The position numbers and the translations under genes are program-made. From the NCBI GenBank assembly GCA_036346375.1, contig CM070512.1:36130466-36194465 (forward strand): DNA of 64,000 nt. Reading direction: 5' to 3'. How positions within the stretch are numbered: position 1 is the stretch's first letter; each line of letters starts with the position of its first letter. Source of the DNA: Guadua angustifolia (lineage: Eukaryota; Streptophyta; Magnoliopsida; Poales; Poaceae). Below are positions 1 through 11,163 of the stretch, one piece after another. The notes beneath the pieces were generated by a model. The model searched no databases, had not been told where the DNA came from, and saw only the letters and a program-made list of their open reading frames with translations.

Positions 1-1820
1 TTAGCATGAGATTATTTGGCTATAAAGATAGGTGTCCGCCTCATATGACCGAGGTCACTGAAAACATCTTAAATAAATGTGGCGGTGTACCATTGGCCAT
101 TATTACTATTGCAAGCCTACTAGCTAGTAAACCGATGCACCAACAGGAATGGGAGAAGGTGAATGAGTCTATCGGTACAAGAATGGAAAAAAGCCCTGAT
201 GTGGACAAGATGAGTAAGATATTGAGTCTCAGCTACTATGATCTTCCCCCTCAATTGAAGAGGTGCTTGTTGTATCTAAGCAAATATCCAGAAGATATGG
301 AGATTAGCAGGGATACTTTGGTATCGTGTTGGCTAGCAGAGGGTTTCATTACCGACGAGGGACAAGCTGCAGGGGCACGCTTGCAGGAGATAGGAGAGTC
401 TTATTTCAACCAACTCATTAACAGAAGCTTAATCCAGCCAGTGGAGGAAGACCCTCTTTACGGGGACGGGCAGGTGTATTATTGCCGAGTGCATGACATG
501 GTGCTTGAGCTCTTAAATCAGTTGTCAGCTGAAGAAGGCTTTGTTACCACGTTATTTGCAGATGGTCAGCAAGCTGCAGGTACATCTTCGGTGCAGAAGA
601 TTCGCCGGCTATCCCTCCACAATAGCAGCAATACCTTTGCCTCGCCAGAAGCAAGAGAGCAGTTGTCCCAAGTGAGGTCTCTTACTGTCTTTGGCAGTGT
701 TGATTCCATTCCACCCCTATTAAGCTTTCCAGTTCTTCGTATGTTACAGCTAGAGGACTGCTATAGTATGGACTCTATGGCGAAATTGCGTCTTAAAAAT
801 CATCTTAAGGATGTCGGCAACTTGCGTCTCCTGAGGTTTCTTCTGCTACATGGTATCGACGAAATCCCCGAGAGTATAGGGAATCTACAGTTTCTGCACA
901 CGTTGGACATTAGAGCAAATTATTCTGAAACAGAAACAAGGTTGCCAAAGTCTGTTGTTAACCTAAGACAACTGGTGCGGCTGGTTTGTCATGGAGTGAG
1001 ACTGCCACATGGTGTGACTCTATGTAATATGGAATCTCTGCAGGAGGTGGTAGGCATCTATGTGGTCACCCAGGAGGAAATCCAAGAAATTGGTACTCTG
1101 ACTGAGCTGAGAGTCCTTCATATGGAGGTCGATGACCATGCGAAGGATAATGGAAATTTCAAGGAAGCCTTGTTCATGTCTCTGCAAAGGTGCAACAAAT
1201 TACAAGACATAGTAATAGAAGTATATCTATATGTACAAGAAAAAAAATTTCCCGTAGATTTCGTGCAAGGGGTTCCTTTGGGTCTCCAAAGGTTCCTGAG
1301 CTATACCACATTCGAGGCATTCCCAGGGTGGATAAATTCCTCACTCTTCTCCCTCACCACCGTATTCATCAAGGTGGACACCTGTATGAGGCAGGACTAC
1401 ATTGACACACTTGCAGAATTGCCCGCTCTTCACTTTCTCAGGCTAGAAGCACCTGATTGCCCAGAACGAAAAGAAAGGATCATCATTCATAGCGCTGCAG
1501 ATGGATCATCATTCATAGCGCTAAAACATCTTCACATTGAAACATGCTGTACGGGGCTCACGTTTCATCCAGGGGCTATGCCAAAGCTTCAAAGGCTTCG
1601 TTTTGGGTTCCTAGCGTGTGAGACCGAACATTTTCGCGATGGATTTGATTTTGGCCTGGAGAACCTTCCTTCTCTCAGTCATGCTACATTTCACTTGATA
1701 CGGTCTAGTGGTGACTACAAGTATGTAAAAGAAGCAGAGGCTGCTGTTCGGAAGGCATTTAATGATTATCCAAACCATTTAACTGTTAATTTGATTTTGC
1801 GCTCCCATTATGAATACTGA
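1..1820 (+). CDS. NB-LRR (NLR) disease-resistance protein, 3' part (NLR-1)
   Basis: The reading frame is open from the window edge to a TGA at 1818-1820, so this is the C-terminal ~604 residues of a larger protein; P-loop and coiled coil would lie outside. Counting from the first visible Met (position 6): the GLPL-type motif CGGVPLAI is at residues 25-32, the RNBS-D region LPPQLKRCLLYLSKYPED at 80-97, WLAEGF at 109-114 and the MHD-type motif VHD at 162-164. Leucine-rich repeats follow from about residue 220 to the end. These are hallmarks of grass CC-NB-LRR intracellular immune receptors, which detect pathogen effectors and trigger defence. No frameshift or internal stop is seen. The position-6 Met is not the true start: the broken paralogue at 62.2 kb continues upstream of it with the kinase-2 motif. 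The effector recognised cannot be told from sequence. Confidence 0.93.
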   Translation, partial: SMRLFGYKDRCPPHMTEVTENILNKCGGVPLAIITIASLLASKPMHQQEWEKVNESIGTRMEKSPDVDKMSKILSLSYYDLPPQLKRCLLYLSKYPEDMEISRDTLVSCWLAEGFITDEGQAAGARLQEIGESYFNQLINRSLIQPVEEDPLYGDGQVYYCRVHDMVLELLNQLSAEEGFVTTLFADGQQAAGTSSVQKIRRLSLHNSSNTFASPEAREQLSQVRSLTVFGSVDSIPPLLSFPVLRMLQLEDCYSMDSMAKLRLKNHLKDVGNLRLLRFLLLHGIDEIPESIGNLQFLHTLDIRANYSETETRLPKSVVNLRQLVRLVCHGVRLPHGVTLCNMESLQEVVGIYVVTQEEIQEIGTLTELRVLHMEVDDHAKDNGNFKEALFMSLQRCNKLQDIVIEVYLYVQEKKFPVDFVQGVPLGLQRFLSYTTFEAFPGWINSSLFSLTTVFIKVDTCMRQDYIDTLAELPALHFLRLEAPDCPERKERIIIHSAADGSSFIALKHLHIETCCTGLTFHPGAMPKLQRLRFGFLACETEHFRDGFDFGLENLPSLSHATFHLIRSSGDYKYVKEAEAAVRKAFNDYPNHLTVNLILRSHYEY

Positions 1821-2737
1821 AGAGGTACTGGCTAGCTTGATTCCTCCTCCGAATCAACATTTAACTGTCCATATATGCTTTCTTGCTTGTTTATAATTGA
1901 TCACATTTTTTTTCTATTTTCAGGATGATCACCTGGCATAACGATATAAACTAATAGAAAAGGTACTAAGAAGGTTGCTCCTCAACTGATCGATTATCTA
2001 ATTCATCAGCCTTTTCATCCCTTCTTTTAAATTTTGAAAATAGTGTATTTTTCATTTATTCCCTTTTGATCTCTCTCCCCCGGCCTAAATCAAACGTCCT
2101 GTTAAAAAAGATTATCTGTTTTGTAAAAAAAAAAAAAACTCTGGTCGGTCCTCCCATATATTGAAGGAGCGATGGCCAAAAAACAGCCGAGGTTGATGTG
2201 CGGTGCTTGTCTCCTGCTCTAGTGGTATTTCATTCATAGTTTAATGCTTAGAGGATGGGTGTTGTCACCTAAGAATCTAAGGTTAGAGTTGTGGAATATT
2301 GAAAACAACGGCCATTGATTTGTAGTTAGATTTATTAGTCAACTTGTGTTCTGAATAAGCGATGTTTTAGTATTTTATACTTTAATCAAGGCAAATTTTC
2401 AAAGATAAAATTAACCTCTCTTATTAGACTACTTATTACTATTGGATAGCATTACTCTATGTCTATAGCGTTAAATGATCTTGGAAATAGTCAAAGGGAA
2501 GGGGTATATAAGGAAAAGAGGATGAAAAATCATATTGAAATTATAGAATGACATAGATTAAGGAACAAAATTTGAAAGGTAGAAATTATGTAAGCACCAG
2601 TATTTTACGTATCCTTATGAGCCCTAGCTAATTGTGTGAGCTCTGAACAAACCACCTGTTAATCAATAGTTTTTAAAATCCATCATCTATACCCATTCTA
2701 TGTTCATTAGCAAAAACAAAATTGGCTACAGAACACT
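1821..2737. other. NLR-1 3' flank, no gene seen
   Basis: AT-rich DNA after the NLR-1 stop. A pyrimidine-rich stretch ending TTTTCAG before GATGATCACC (about 1907-1930) could be the acceptor of a 3'-UTR intron. An A-run lies near 2127-2140. No coding frame or transposon end was recognised. Confidence 0.4.
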
Positions 2738-3190
2738 ACAGATTTATGGCGTTTGCTTCAGGACAATATCTTTTTATATCTTTGTCAAAAGACACTAAAC
2801 TTTTGTAGCTCTTTGACCTAGGACACTTTGCTCATTAAATGTATAATAGCAGGCTGAAAAAGGAAAGGGAATGTGGGTAAAAAGTCTGTTTTGTCCCTAA
2901 CCCATTCTTCTTCCTCCTCTCTCCCTCGTTTTCTGCTCTTCCCCATTTTGCATCCACCTGCACCACATAGCTTCTTCGTAGTCCCTGCAATCTTCCACTA
3001 CATGAAAGCGCAAGCTATCATTTGTACAGTTGAGGGGCACCAGCAATCATTTACAAAAAATTCTCTCTCCAACTCAACCAAAAATAATATTTTAATGGGA
3101 AAAGTATCCTATGACAAAGAGCCACCGGAGTTTAGTATCTCTTGGCAAAGATAGAAAAGATAATGTCCTAAAGCAAATGTCACAAATTTA
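2738..3190. mobile_element. Mutator-like MITE with long terminal inverted repeats
   Basis: The left end (from ~2748, GGCGTTTGCTTCAGGAC) is an imperfect inverted match of the right end (to 3181, GTCCTAAAGCAAATGTC). The match extends inward for roughly 80-90 bp on each side (TATCTTTGTCAAAAGACACTAA against TTAGTATCTCTTGGCAAAGATA). A near-identical 9-mer flanks it: ACAGATTTA at 2738-2746 and ACAAATTTA at 3182-3190, as expected for a Mutator-type 9-bp target duplication. No transposase is encoded. Long inverted repeats plus a 9-bp duplication favour a MULE-derived MITE; exact ends are uncertain by 1-2 bp. Confidence 0.6.
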
Positions 3191-4960
3191 GAGTGTCTTA
3201 TAGCCATCTATTTCAAAAGTGCACTTGTGAAGTACAAACAAATCTACAAAATCACAGATGTTCAACATGCCAAATTATGTGCTCTTGCCAAAGTTGTGCA
3301 AAAATATAGCCATTTGTGTACATAGTACAAAAACAACAAATATGTGCACGGATAGTTGAAATACAGGTCTTTTCTCACGTCTTTTATGCACAGTATACAA
3401 ATGATCAATTTTTTCCAAGTGCACAGATTGTACGTCTATGAATTTTTTCAAATGCACAACTGCACAAGCCAACATGCACCCATGTGCATAAAATCTTTAT
3501 AAATCATTTTACATAATTATTCAATAAGCACACTTGTTACTGGCTAAGACTTAATTCTCACTCTTGTTGTTTCTTCTGCAGGAAGGAAACATGTGACATG
3601 CTCTACAGGAAGGAAACATGTAACGTTGCTCATCACATTCCTTGACCATGGGTCACTGGCTATGCCTATGCGTACTGTAATTTCCACGAAACCCTATGAT
3701 TTCGTTTGGAACTTAAATTATGTTTTACAATTTATTTCTCTGGAATAATTACATATTTGAACTTGTAATGGCTTGACATCTGTGGTAGGTAGCGTGAACT
3801 GTGAATTTTTTTTTTTTTTTGGCATCCGTAGTGTGACTGAGCTGCAAGCTCAGCTGCAAACTGGTTTTGGTTATCTTTTCACGGCACAATTTGTTTCTTG
3901 CAAGTTCAAAACCCTTTGTTGAGTTCTCATAGCATCATACCACGCTAAAAAACCAAACAAGAATGTTTTGGTGTATCTGGAATTGTACGTTTAGCGCAGA
4001 GAGAGAGACCCAAATCGTAAGAAACCCAGCTAACCACATAAAGCCTTGGTCCATCGGATTGCAGGGTTCGTCCAACAGAGAGTATAGATTGAACGACATA
4101 AATAAACATGATAAAAGGATATTCACATTTGCATAAATGATTGCGGCACCATTGGCCCCTCAATAGCATAAACTTTTTGGTAACTCATACAAGCATTCCT
4201 AGGAACATCGCCAGCAGCAAACACACCAGAAACATCACAAGATTAAGTGCGAGCTACAGCAGTGGGAGGAGGAGCAGCAGGGCGTGGTGCTCCTTGACCA
4301 GGCCTTGGCAATAAGTATAAGGATCACAAAACACATATTGTCAAATAGTTGATCACACAACACATTCGTTGTATATTTCTCTATCGGCAAGAACAATGTA
4401 GAAAACACTACAATTTCATCAAATGCATAAATAGTAAGAATGCGTAGATGAGATTAGAATGCACAATGTAATGAGAAAACAATACTGAATCATTACGTCC
4501 TTTGAGAATTCGCCATCTTTAATAATCTGCTACAAATTCGATGCTATTACCAGACAAAGTGAAGTAGACGATTAACAAATAGAAAGGGACAGGCTCATCC
4601 TAGAGATATCTGTTAGTAGTCAAATGGGGGCAGATGTGTTTTCTTTTTAAGTTAAAAAAAATAGGAGAGGCTCCTACTGTGCTATATTATAGATAAATAT
4701 GGGTTACAGTCTGCATTTACAATATGTACAAAGAGGCAAAACAATTTAATGAGACTCTAGCCAGAGAAGAATGTCAGCATGATACTCCGCCTTCACTCTG
4801 TGCAGAGTGCAGACATGCAGTCTTGATGTAGTTAGATAATAACATGAAGTAGTTAGATAATGATATACCGATGCATGAATAAAGCAGCATGCAGAATGTT
4901 GACTTCATAAATTAACATTTACACAAAAGCTTATCCATACGATGCTGCAATTTATAAAAC
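3191..4960. other. Intergenic DNA, no gene recognised
   Basis: AT-rich. Contains a short direct repeat (CAGGAAGGAAACATGT, near 3580 and 3609) and a few short frames that do not match any family I recognise. No clear transposon termini. Confidence 0.35.
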
Positions 4961-5157
4961 AGGACAGAACAGAACAACGCAATATTTTTAGATAAAGGAA
5001 ACAATCCAGCCTCTTCACTCAAGGAGGAATACGGCCAAAGTTACAGAATCCAAACAGTACAAGGAAGATAAACCGGCCATACAGCCACTAAACACAAACC
5101 AAAGAACAGTCGAACGAACAACAAAACAAGTTCCCAAAAGAATACAGTGACATGACT

Positions 5158-5565
5158 CTAGGCCTCAATTCTAAAAGTCCTTCTCCAACAGGGATTGGCA
5201 AACAGCTCGAAGATTGTAGTCTCTAGCAACCTGCAACCCTTCAACAGCAACCCCTTCTCTTCCTCTTTAGACAGCGGAGACCAACTTCTGATCCAATACG
5301 TCCCCCTGAAGATGACCTGTGCAAATGAGTGAATAGAACTTCTATTGAATACCATATCATTCCTATACAACCATATTGACCAACAAAGGGCCGCTGCACC
5401 TATTAAAATTTGGAACTTAAGCTTAGAATTAACACCCTTAAGCCAAGAGCCAAACAAAATAGATACATTGGGAGGAGATTGAATTCCAAATGTAATGAAA
5501 AAGGTATTCCAAATAAATCTTGCCAAATGACAATCAAAAAACAAATGTTGAATTGTTTCAGTCAT
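5158..5565 (-). pseudogene. LINE (L1-type) C-terminal zinc-binding domain remnant
   Basis: About 135 minus-strand codons beginning TETIQHLFFDCHLARFIW and containing WSIWLYRNDMVFN. This is the pattern of the zinc-binding region C-terminal to the reverse transcriptase of plant LINEs (zf-RVT type: ET-hHLFF-C ... hW). It ends at a TAG at 5158-5160. Only the 3' end of the element is seen, as usual for 5'-truncated LINE insertions. Upstream, toward 5697, frames are broken, and the Copia-I insertion starts at 5698. Confidence 0.6.
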
Positions 5566-5697
5566 AGCCTAATGTTCAGATGACAAGAGCGATACTCTTA
5601 CAATTTCTAATGCCTAGGAGCCCACAACTAGAGAAGCTCAATAATGGCACATAACCACTTCAAATACCAAATATTATAAGGCATGTGTATCGCTCAC

Positions 5698-6074
5698 TGT
5701 TGTAAAAACTCTCGGCGAGAACGTGTCGCCGACGAGCTGACAAACTTGGCGTTCACGAGTAAAGAGAGATCGATTTTGGTGCTGCCAACATCACAACCTT
5801 TTTGAATGTATTGCAACAGAATTTAACGAAAAAACTCGGAACTAAACATGGCAGCTAACTGCCCTACAAGCGCGGCATGCCGCATTATCGGCCATGTCGT
5901 CCCACGTTCACGAACACGCCGTGCACTCTCTAAAGACCAGGACGCGCTCCGCATTAACAAGCATGCGTCGAGCCCTACAAACGCGCACAGTCGTGACAAC
6001 TTGGCTGTGCTCAGACCTTGAGCTAAAACGAAACAAAACACATGATGCTGCTGGCGCATTGGAGTATCACAACA
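5698..6074 (-). repeat. Copia-I 3' LTR
   Basis: 377 bp, begins TGTTGTAAAA and ends CACAACA. It pairs with 10942-13190 once the CACTA insertion there is removed (~378 bp). Confidence 0.93.
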
Positions 6075-6083
6075 TTTTCCTCC

Positions 6084-9000
6084 CTAATCCTTAACGCGTT
6101 TACCAGTGATCTCAATGACGCCGATCCTGGCATGCAGCTTCTGAAAGCGAATGCGCCCGAGTAGCTTGGTGAGAATGTCAGCGAGCTGCTCCTCGGTGTG
6201 AGCATGCTCAAGCTTGATCCTCCTGCCATCGATGCACTCCCTGATGAAGTGAAACTTGGTGTCGATATGCTTGCTCCGGTTGTGGTAGATGGGGTTCTTG
6301 CTGAGAGCTATGGCAGACTTGTTATCCACCCGAAGTTCCGGCGCTCTAGGCTCTGAATCGATGAAATCACCTAAGAGCCGAGCTGGCCAGACAGCTTGAC
6401 ACGCCGCGGTTGCCGCAGCGATGTATTCCGCCTCACACGAAGACAAGGCGACCACCTTCTGCTTAGCGGATTGCCATGTGACTGGACTGTCGCCGAGGAA
6501 GAAGAGAACGCCTGTAGTACTTCTGCGGTTATCCACATCTCCTGCCATATCGCTGTCACTGTATCCCAGTAGCCTGAGCTGGTCCTCCTACTTCCTGGCG
6601 AAGCGGATGCCGAAATTGCACGTACCAGCGACGTACTGTTAGAGATAAGTACCGTTCAGTCATCCACCCAGTTACTCCAGGAGCTTCACCAACCCATTCA
6701 GCAGGCCACGCTCGTCTACTGCGACAACATAAGTGCTGTCTATCTCTCTACCAATCCGGTTCAGCATCAGCGCACCAAGCATATTGAGATCGACTTGCAT
6801 TTTGTACGAGACAAGGTCGCCACCGGTACCGTTCGTGTACTCCATGTGCCGACCACATCACAATACGCGGACATCTTCACCAAAGGTCTCCCATCTTCGG
6901 TGTTTTGTGAGTTTCGGTCCAGCCTGAACGTCCGTTCTACTACCGCTCCGACTGCGGGGGAGTGTTAGAGATAAGAATAGATTACACACGTATTTGTAAT
7001 GGACTTGCACGTATCGTGCATGGAGTCCTAGTCTCGCGGCTGTGCCTTCCCGATTGACCCGGATTCTGTTGCTATAAGCCGGATTGTCAAAGATACGGAA
7101 GGCACTGCTATATATGTAAGCCTCGGCCAATAATCAAAATCACTGCGTGAATTAATCTAGCTTTCACGTACCTTAGAATGTGCTTGACCGCAGCTTGATG
7201 GTCTTCATGTGGCTCCTCCATGAAGCGGCTCGCATACCCCACCGCGTAGGCAAGGTCCGACCGTGCATTCACTAGGTACCACAGTCCACCGATGATGCTG
7301 CGGTACTCGGTCGCGTCCACCAACGATCGCGTGCTTGCTTGCTCAATTTTAGACGAGCTTCCATGGGCACGAGGTAGGGGTTGCAGTCCTGCATCTTGCT
7401 CCTTTCCAGCAGCTTGAACACATAGGTTGACTGGCACAGCGTGATACTGGTCGGTCCTTGGTTCACTTCTATGCCCAGGTAGTAGGACAAAGAGCCAGAG
7501 GTCGCTCATTCGGAAGAGCTTCATCATCTCCCTCTTGAACGCAATAATGTCATCGACGGTCCCCGCGGTGATGATCAAGTCATCTACGTAGACGCTGACG
7601 ATCAGACGCGATGCCGCAGCGCCACGCGTGTACACGACATGCTCGGAGCAGCTCTTGCGGAAGCCTCGCGCCAACAGGCTCTCGTCAAGCTTGGCGTTCC
7701 AAGCCAGGGGTGCTTGACGAAGCCCATACAATGCCTTTTGCAGGCGAAGGACCTTGTGCTCACTACCCTCGATGTTGAAGCCCAGCGGCTAGGCCACGTA
7801 CACCTCCTTTGAGTGATCGCCATTCAAGAACGCGCTTTTGACATCCATATGATGAACTTGCCATCCCTCGTGCACTGAGACAGCCAGCAAGAGCCGCACA
7901 GACTCCATCCGCGCGACAGGAGCAAACACCTCCTCGAAGTCAATCCCCGGGCATTGAACGTACCCTTTCACCACCAGCCTTGCCTTGTGCTTCACGATGG
8001 CGCCATGCTCGTCCCGCTTAACTTTGAATACCCATTTTAGACCGATGGGCTTGTGACTGGCGGGGAGATCAACCAAGTTCCATGTGTTGTTGTCCTCTAT
8101 GGACATCATCTCCTCAAGCATCGTGCGTCGCCAACACGCATGCTGTTCGGCCTCCTTGAATGACGCCGGTTCTTCCGCTGTGGTGAACAGTAGCTCACCG
8201 CCATCGAGGACGCGTGGCGCATAGCCAGGTGGTGTAGCAGGCCCCAGCAAATGGTCGATGGTCTGGTAACGAGCGGGTACTTGTCATCGTGATCCGCGTC
8301 AAGCCTGTCGCGATGGTTCGTCGGTGGCGAGACGAATTCCACAGGTTCCGCAGGTGCTCCATGGTTAACCGTCATCTATGTTGGTGGAGACTGTGGCGGC
8401 ATTGGGCTCTCCCCCCAAACGTCGTTCATCGCAATGGTGGTGGCCGGGGCCTCGATGGTGTATTCGATGATGAACGGATCTTACGTCCTCGACACGCCGG
8501 TGTCGCTGCGCATGCCCCAGTCCCACTGGGCCACCTCATCGAAGACGGCGTCACGTGTGACATGCACACGCCCCCTGACATGGTCGTAAACCCTGTACGC
8601 CTTTGAGCCGGCTTCATACCCGATGAAGATCATTAGCGAGCTGCGATCATCGAGCTTCTTCAAGTGGGGATGTGTGTTCTTGACATGAGTGACACACCCG
8701 AATGTCTAGAAGTAGCTCACGATCGGGCGCTCACCGTGCCACGCTTCTAGCGAATAGTTGAGAATGAAGACGGCCGTGTTGACAGCCTCCCCCAGAACGT
8801 GCCTGGGAGGCCCTTCGTCTTGAGCATCGATAGCGCCATGCCAACGACGGTCTGGTTCCGCCGCTCCACAACCCCATTCTGCTGCGGGGATTAGGGGGTC
8901 GTGAGTTGCCGCTGCACACCGCGCTCGGCGCAGTAAGTGTCGAACTCCACAGATGTGAACTCGCTGCCGCGGTCGATGCACAGAATCTTCAGCTTCCACC

Positions 9001-9907
9001 CCGACTCCACTTCCGCCATGGCTTGGAATCTCTGGATTGCCGCCGGTGCTTGATCCTTGCTTGCAAGAAGATTTAACCACATATAGCGGCTCAAGTCATC
9101 TACCAGCAGCAGGAAGTAGCTGTCACCGCTTGGCGTCGTTGGGGTGATTGGACCGCAAATGTCACCGTGGATGAGGTCGAGGACGTTCGCCGCGCGACGT
9201 CATGCCTGTTCCGGGAACGGGTTGCGCCACTATTTGCCGGCGAGGTAGCCATCGCAGACTTGATCCACATGATCAATGTGCGGCAACCCTCTCACCATGT
9301 TGCTGCGCACCAGCTTCCGCAGGGCTTCAAAGCTGATGTAGGCGTATTGCTCGTGCCACTGCCATACCTCATCAGAGCGCCGTGCCGACAAACACACAGG
9401 GTGTGCAATGTCGAGCCGCATGGAGTAGAGGCGATTGGCGGACCACTGCACTCGAGTTTAAAGGCGGTGCTTCTCATCCCGAATTCGCATTACTCTGTCG
9501 TCGATGTGGATTTGATAGCCAGATTCGTCGAGCTGCCCGACGCTGATCAAGTTGGTGGTGAGCCGTGGAATCAGATAGACACCGGTTAGCGCACGGTGCT
9601 CTCCCATCTTGCAGGAGAAGAGGATCGTCCCACGCCCTTCGATGTTGACGACGGAGCCATCTCCGAATTTCACCGTGCCCTCTATGGCGTCGTCGAGCTC
9701 GGAGAAGACGGTGCGCAACCCAGTAATGTGATTGGTTGTGTCTGTGTTCAAGTACCAGAAGCCATCATCGCGATCCTCCTCTTGATCCAGATGTGCGAAG
9801 ACTCGCTCCTCGACGAGTCGGACAGTGGCGCTACGTGGTGGCGATGCTGACGACAGGCCTGCGACGACGGGATCTAGTGGCAAGGGCCGAGATCTGGATC
9901 GCGCCAA
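6084..9907 (-). pseudogene. Copia-I pol (protease, integrase, RT, RNase H), broken
   Basis: Minus-strand order from 9907 down. The protease-like region has a degraded active site (NTDTTNH where D-S/T-G is expected) and then FGDGS. The integrase zinc region has WQWHEQYAYISFEALRKL and a decayed CXXC. The integrase core is around 8700-9094 (LCIDRGSEFTS), with a stop where LTTP meets SPQQNGV. RT follows at 7172-8250 (GLKWVFKVKRDEHG, DVKSAFLNGD, YVDDLIITAG) and RNase H at 6084-6636 (SSCEAEYIAAATAACQ, LADILTKLLGR, stop at 6084-6086). There is a stop at 7789-7791, at least two frameshifts near 7480 and 8250-8700, and a nested element at 6637-7166. It would have copied and integrated the element; it cannot now. 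Confidence 0.85.
6637..7166 (+). mobile_element. Internally deleted Copia element nested in Copia-I
   Basis: TSD CGTAC occurs at 6632-6636 and 7167-7171. The right part is an LTR, 6963-7166 (204 bp), starting TGTTAGAGATAAG and ending TTTCA, preceded by a polypurine tract (GCGGGGGAG). The left end keeps only the first 13 bases of the LTR (6637-6649). It then jumps into pol RNase H sequence on the plus strand (YCDNISAVYLSTNPVQHQ ... YADIFTKGLPSS). Everything from the inner 5' LTR to late pol was lost. Removing the insert and one CGTAC restores the Copia-I RNase H frame (KHILRYVAGTCNFG). Confidence 0.85.
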
Positions 9908-10798
9908 GGCGAGCCATCAACAATGAGGGCTCGTTGTCCTCGCCTTGCGTCATGTGGGCCTCAGCCTGCTTGGATTTGGACCGACAGTCCCTAGCCCAGT
10001 GGCCCATCTTGCCGCAATTTTGATACTTCTCCTTCCTCGCATCACGGTTCCTGCCAAAGCTGGTTCGATCACAACCTTCGCCACCAGCAGAGCTGCGTTG
10101 AGGTCGCCGCTGACGGTTGCTAGACTTGGACTCCCTAGAGGAGCCCTCATCTATCTGCTGTTCCTTTATCCACGCCACCCACTCCTCCTCGGTGAGGTAG
10201 AGCTTGCCGCCGGTCCCGGTGGTGGCCGCGGGCTCGTACTGATCTTCCACTGCCTTTAATCTCCCGGTAACCTCTTCAACAATCAAAGTCTCAATTGAAA
10301 TTGCAACCTCGGAGAACCTGGGAGGCACGACGCGGAGATACCTCTCGACAACTTTCTGGTCCGGCTCTGGATCGCCAAGGATGTTCATCTGGTTCACCAT
10401 TCCAGTGAGGTGCATGCCAAATTCTTCCACCATTTCGCCATCACGGAACACGATCATCTCGTACTTGCAGCGGAGTCGTTGGGCGCTCGACTTCCGAATG
10501 CGATCGTTGCCGATCCGCATGGTCTTGACGCAATTCCACGCCTCCTTGGTCATCTTCTTGACAGCCAGTGTGGAGATCATCTTTGATGGCACCACGCTGC
10601 AGATGGCGTCCAACGCCATCCGGTCTTCATGGTACTCAGCATTGTCGTGCTCGACGGCGTCCCAGAGACCACGCGCCTGCAGCTTCACCTTCATCAGCAA
10701 CGACCAATCTCCATAGTTCGCCTTAGTGAGTATGGGGTAGTTCACCGAGCCTCCTGCCTCCTTGACCACGCGGTGTATCACCAACCCGTGGTCCATTC
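9831..10798 (-). pseudogene. Copia-I gag
   Basis: Minus-strand frame of about 320 codons, with MDHGLVIHRVVKEAGG near its start and motifs of copia-type gag (NYGDWSLLMKVKLQARGLWDAVE, WNCVKTMRIGNDRIR). The frame stays open into the LTR, so the start at ~10798 is a choice. The zinc knuckle at ~9988-10030 reads YQNCGKMGHWARDC: its first cysteine (expected CXXC) is lost, which should weaken RNA packaging. A frameshift near 9900 separates it from the protease region. Confidence 0.8.
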
Positions 10799-10927
10799 CA
10801 CTCCCGCCGCTGCCTAAGGTGTGACCGCCGGAGCTCGAGGGGTTGCGTACGTCGTGGCGAAGACGACCGAGCGCGAGACATGAATACGCCTTCGAGCGCT
10901 CGATCACGAACCCAGTCACGGAGCTGT

Positions 10928-10940
10928 GCTCTGATACCAA
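10928..10940 (-). other. Copia-I primer-binding site
   Basis: Read on the minus strand, TTGGTATCAGAGC lies directly inside the 5' LTR. This matches the 3' end of plant initiator tRNA-Met, the usual Copia primer. Confidence 0.85.
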
Positions 10941-11163
10941 ATGTTGTAAAAACTCCCGGCGAGAACGTGTCGCCGACGAGCTGACGAACTTGGAGTTCAC
11001 GAGTAAAGAGGGATCGATTTTGGTGCTGTCAACATCACAACCTTTTTGAATGTATTGCAACAGAATTTAAAGAAAAAAACTCAGAACTAAACATGGCAGC
11101 TAACTGCCCTACATGCGCGGCATGCCGCATTATCGGCCATGTCATCCCACGTTCACGAACACG

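Noticed and set aside
2873..3154. 93-codon ORF
   Set aside because: Lies wholly inside the Mutator-like MITE and spans its inverted repeat.
4130..4260. Minus-strand GVFAAGDVP, like a flavoprotein (thioredoxin-reductase) motif
   Set aside because: Only nine residues fit; a stop precedes it and the sequence after it does not follow the family.
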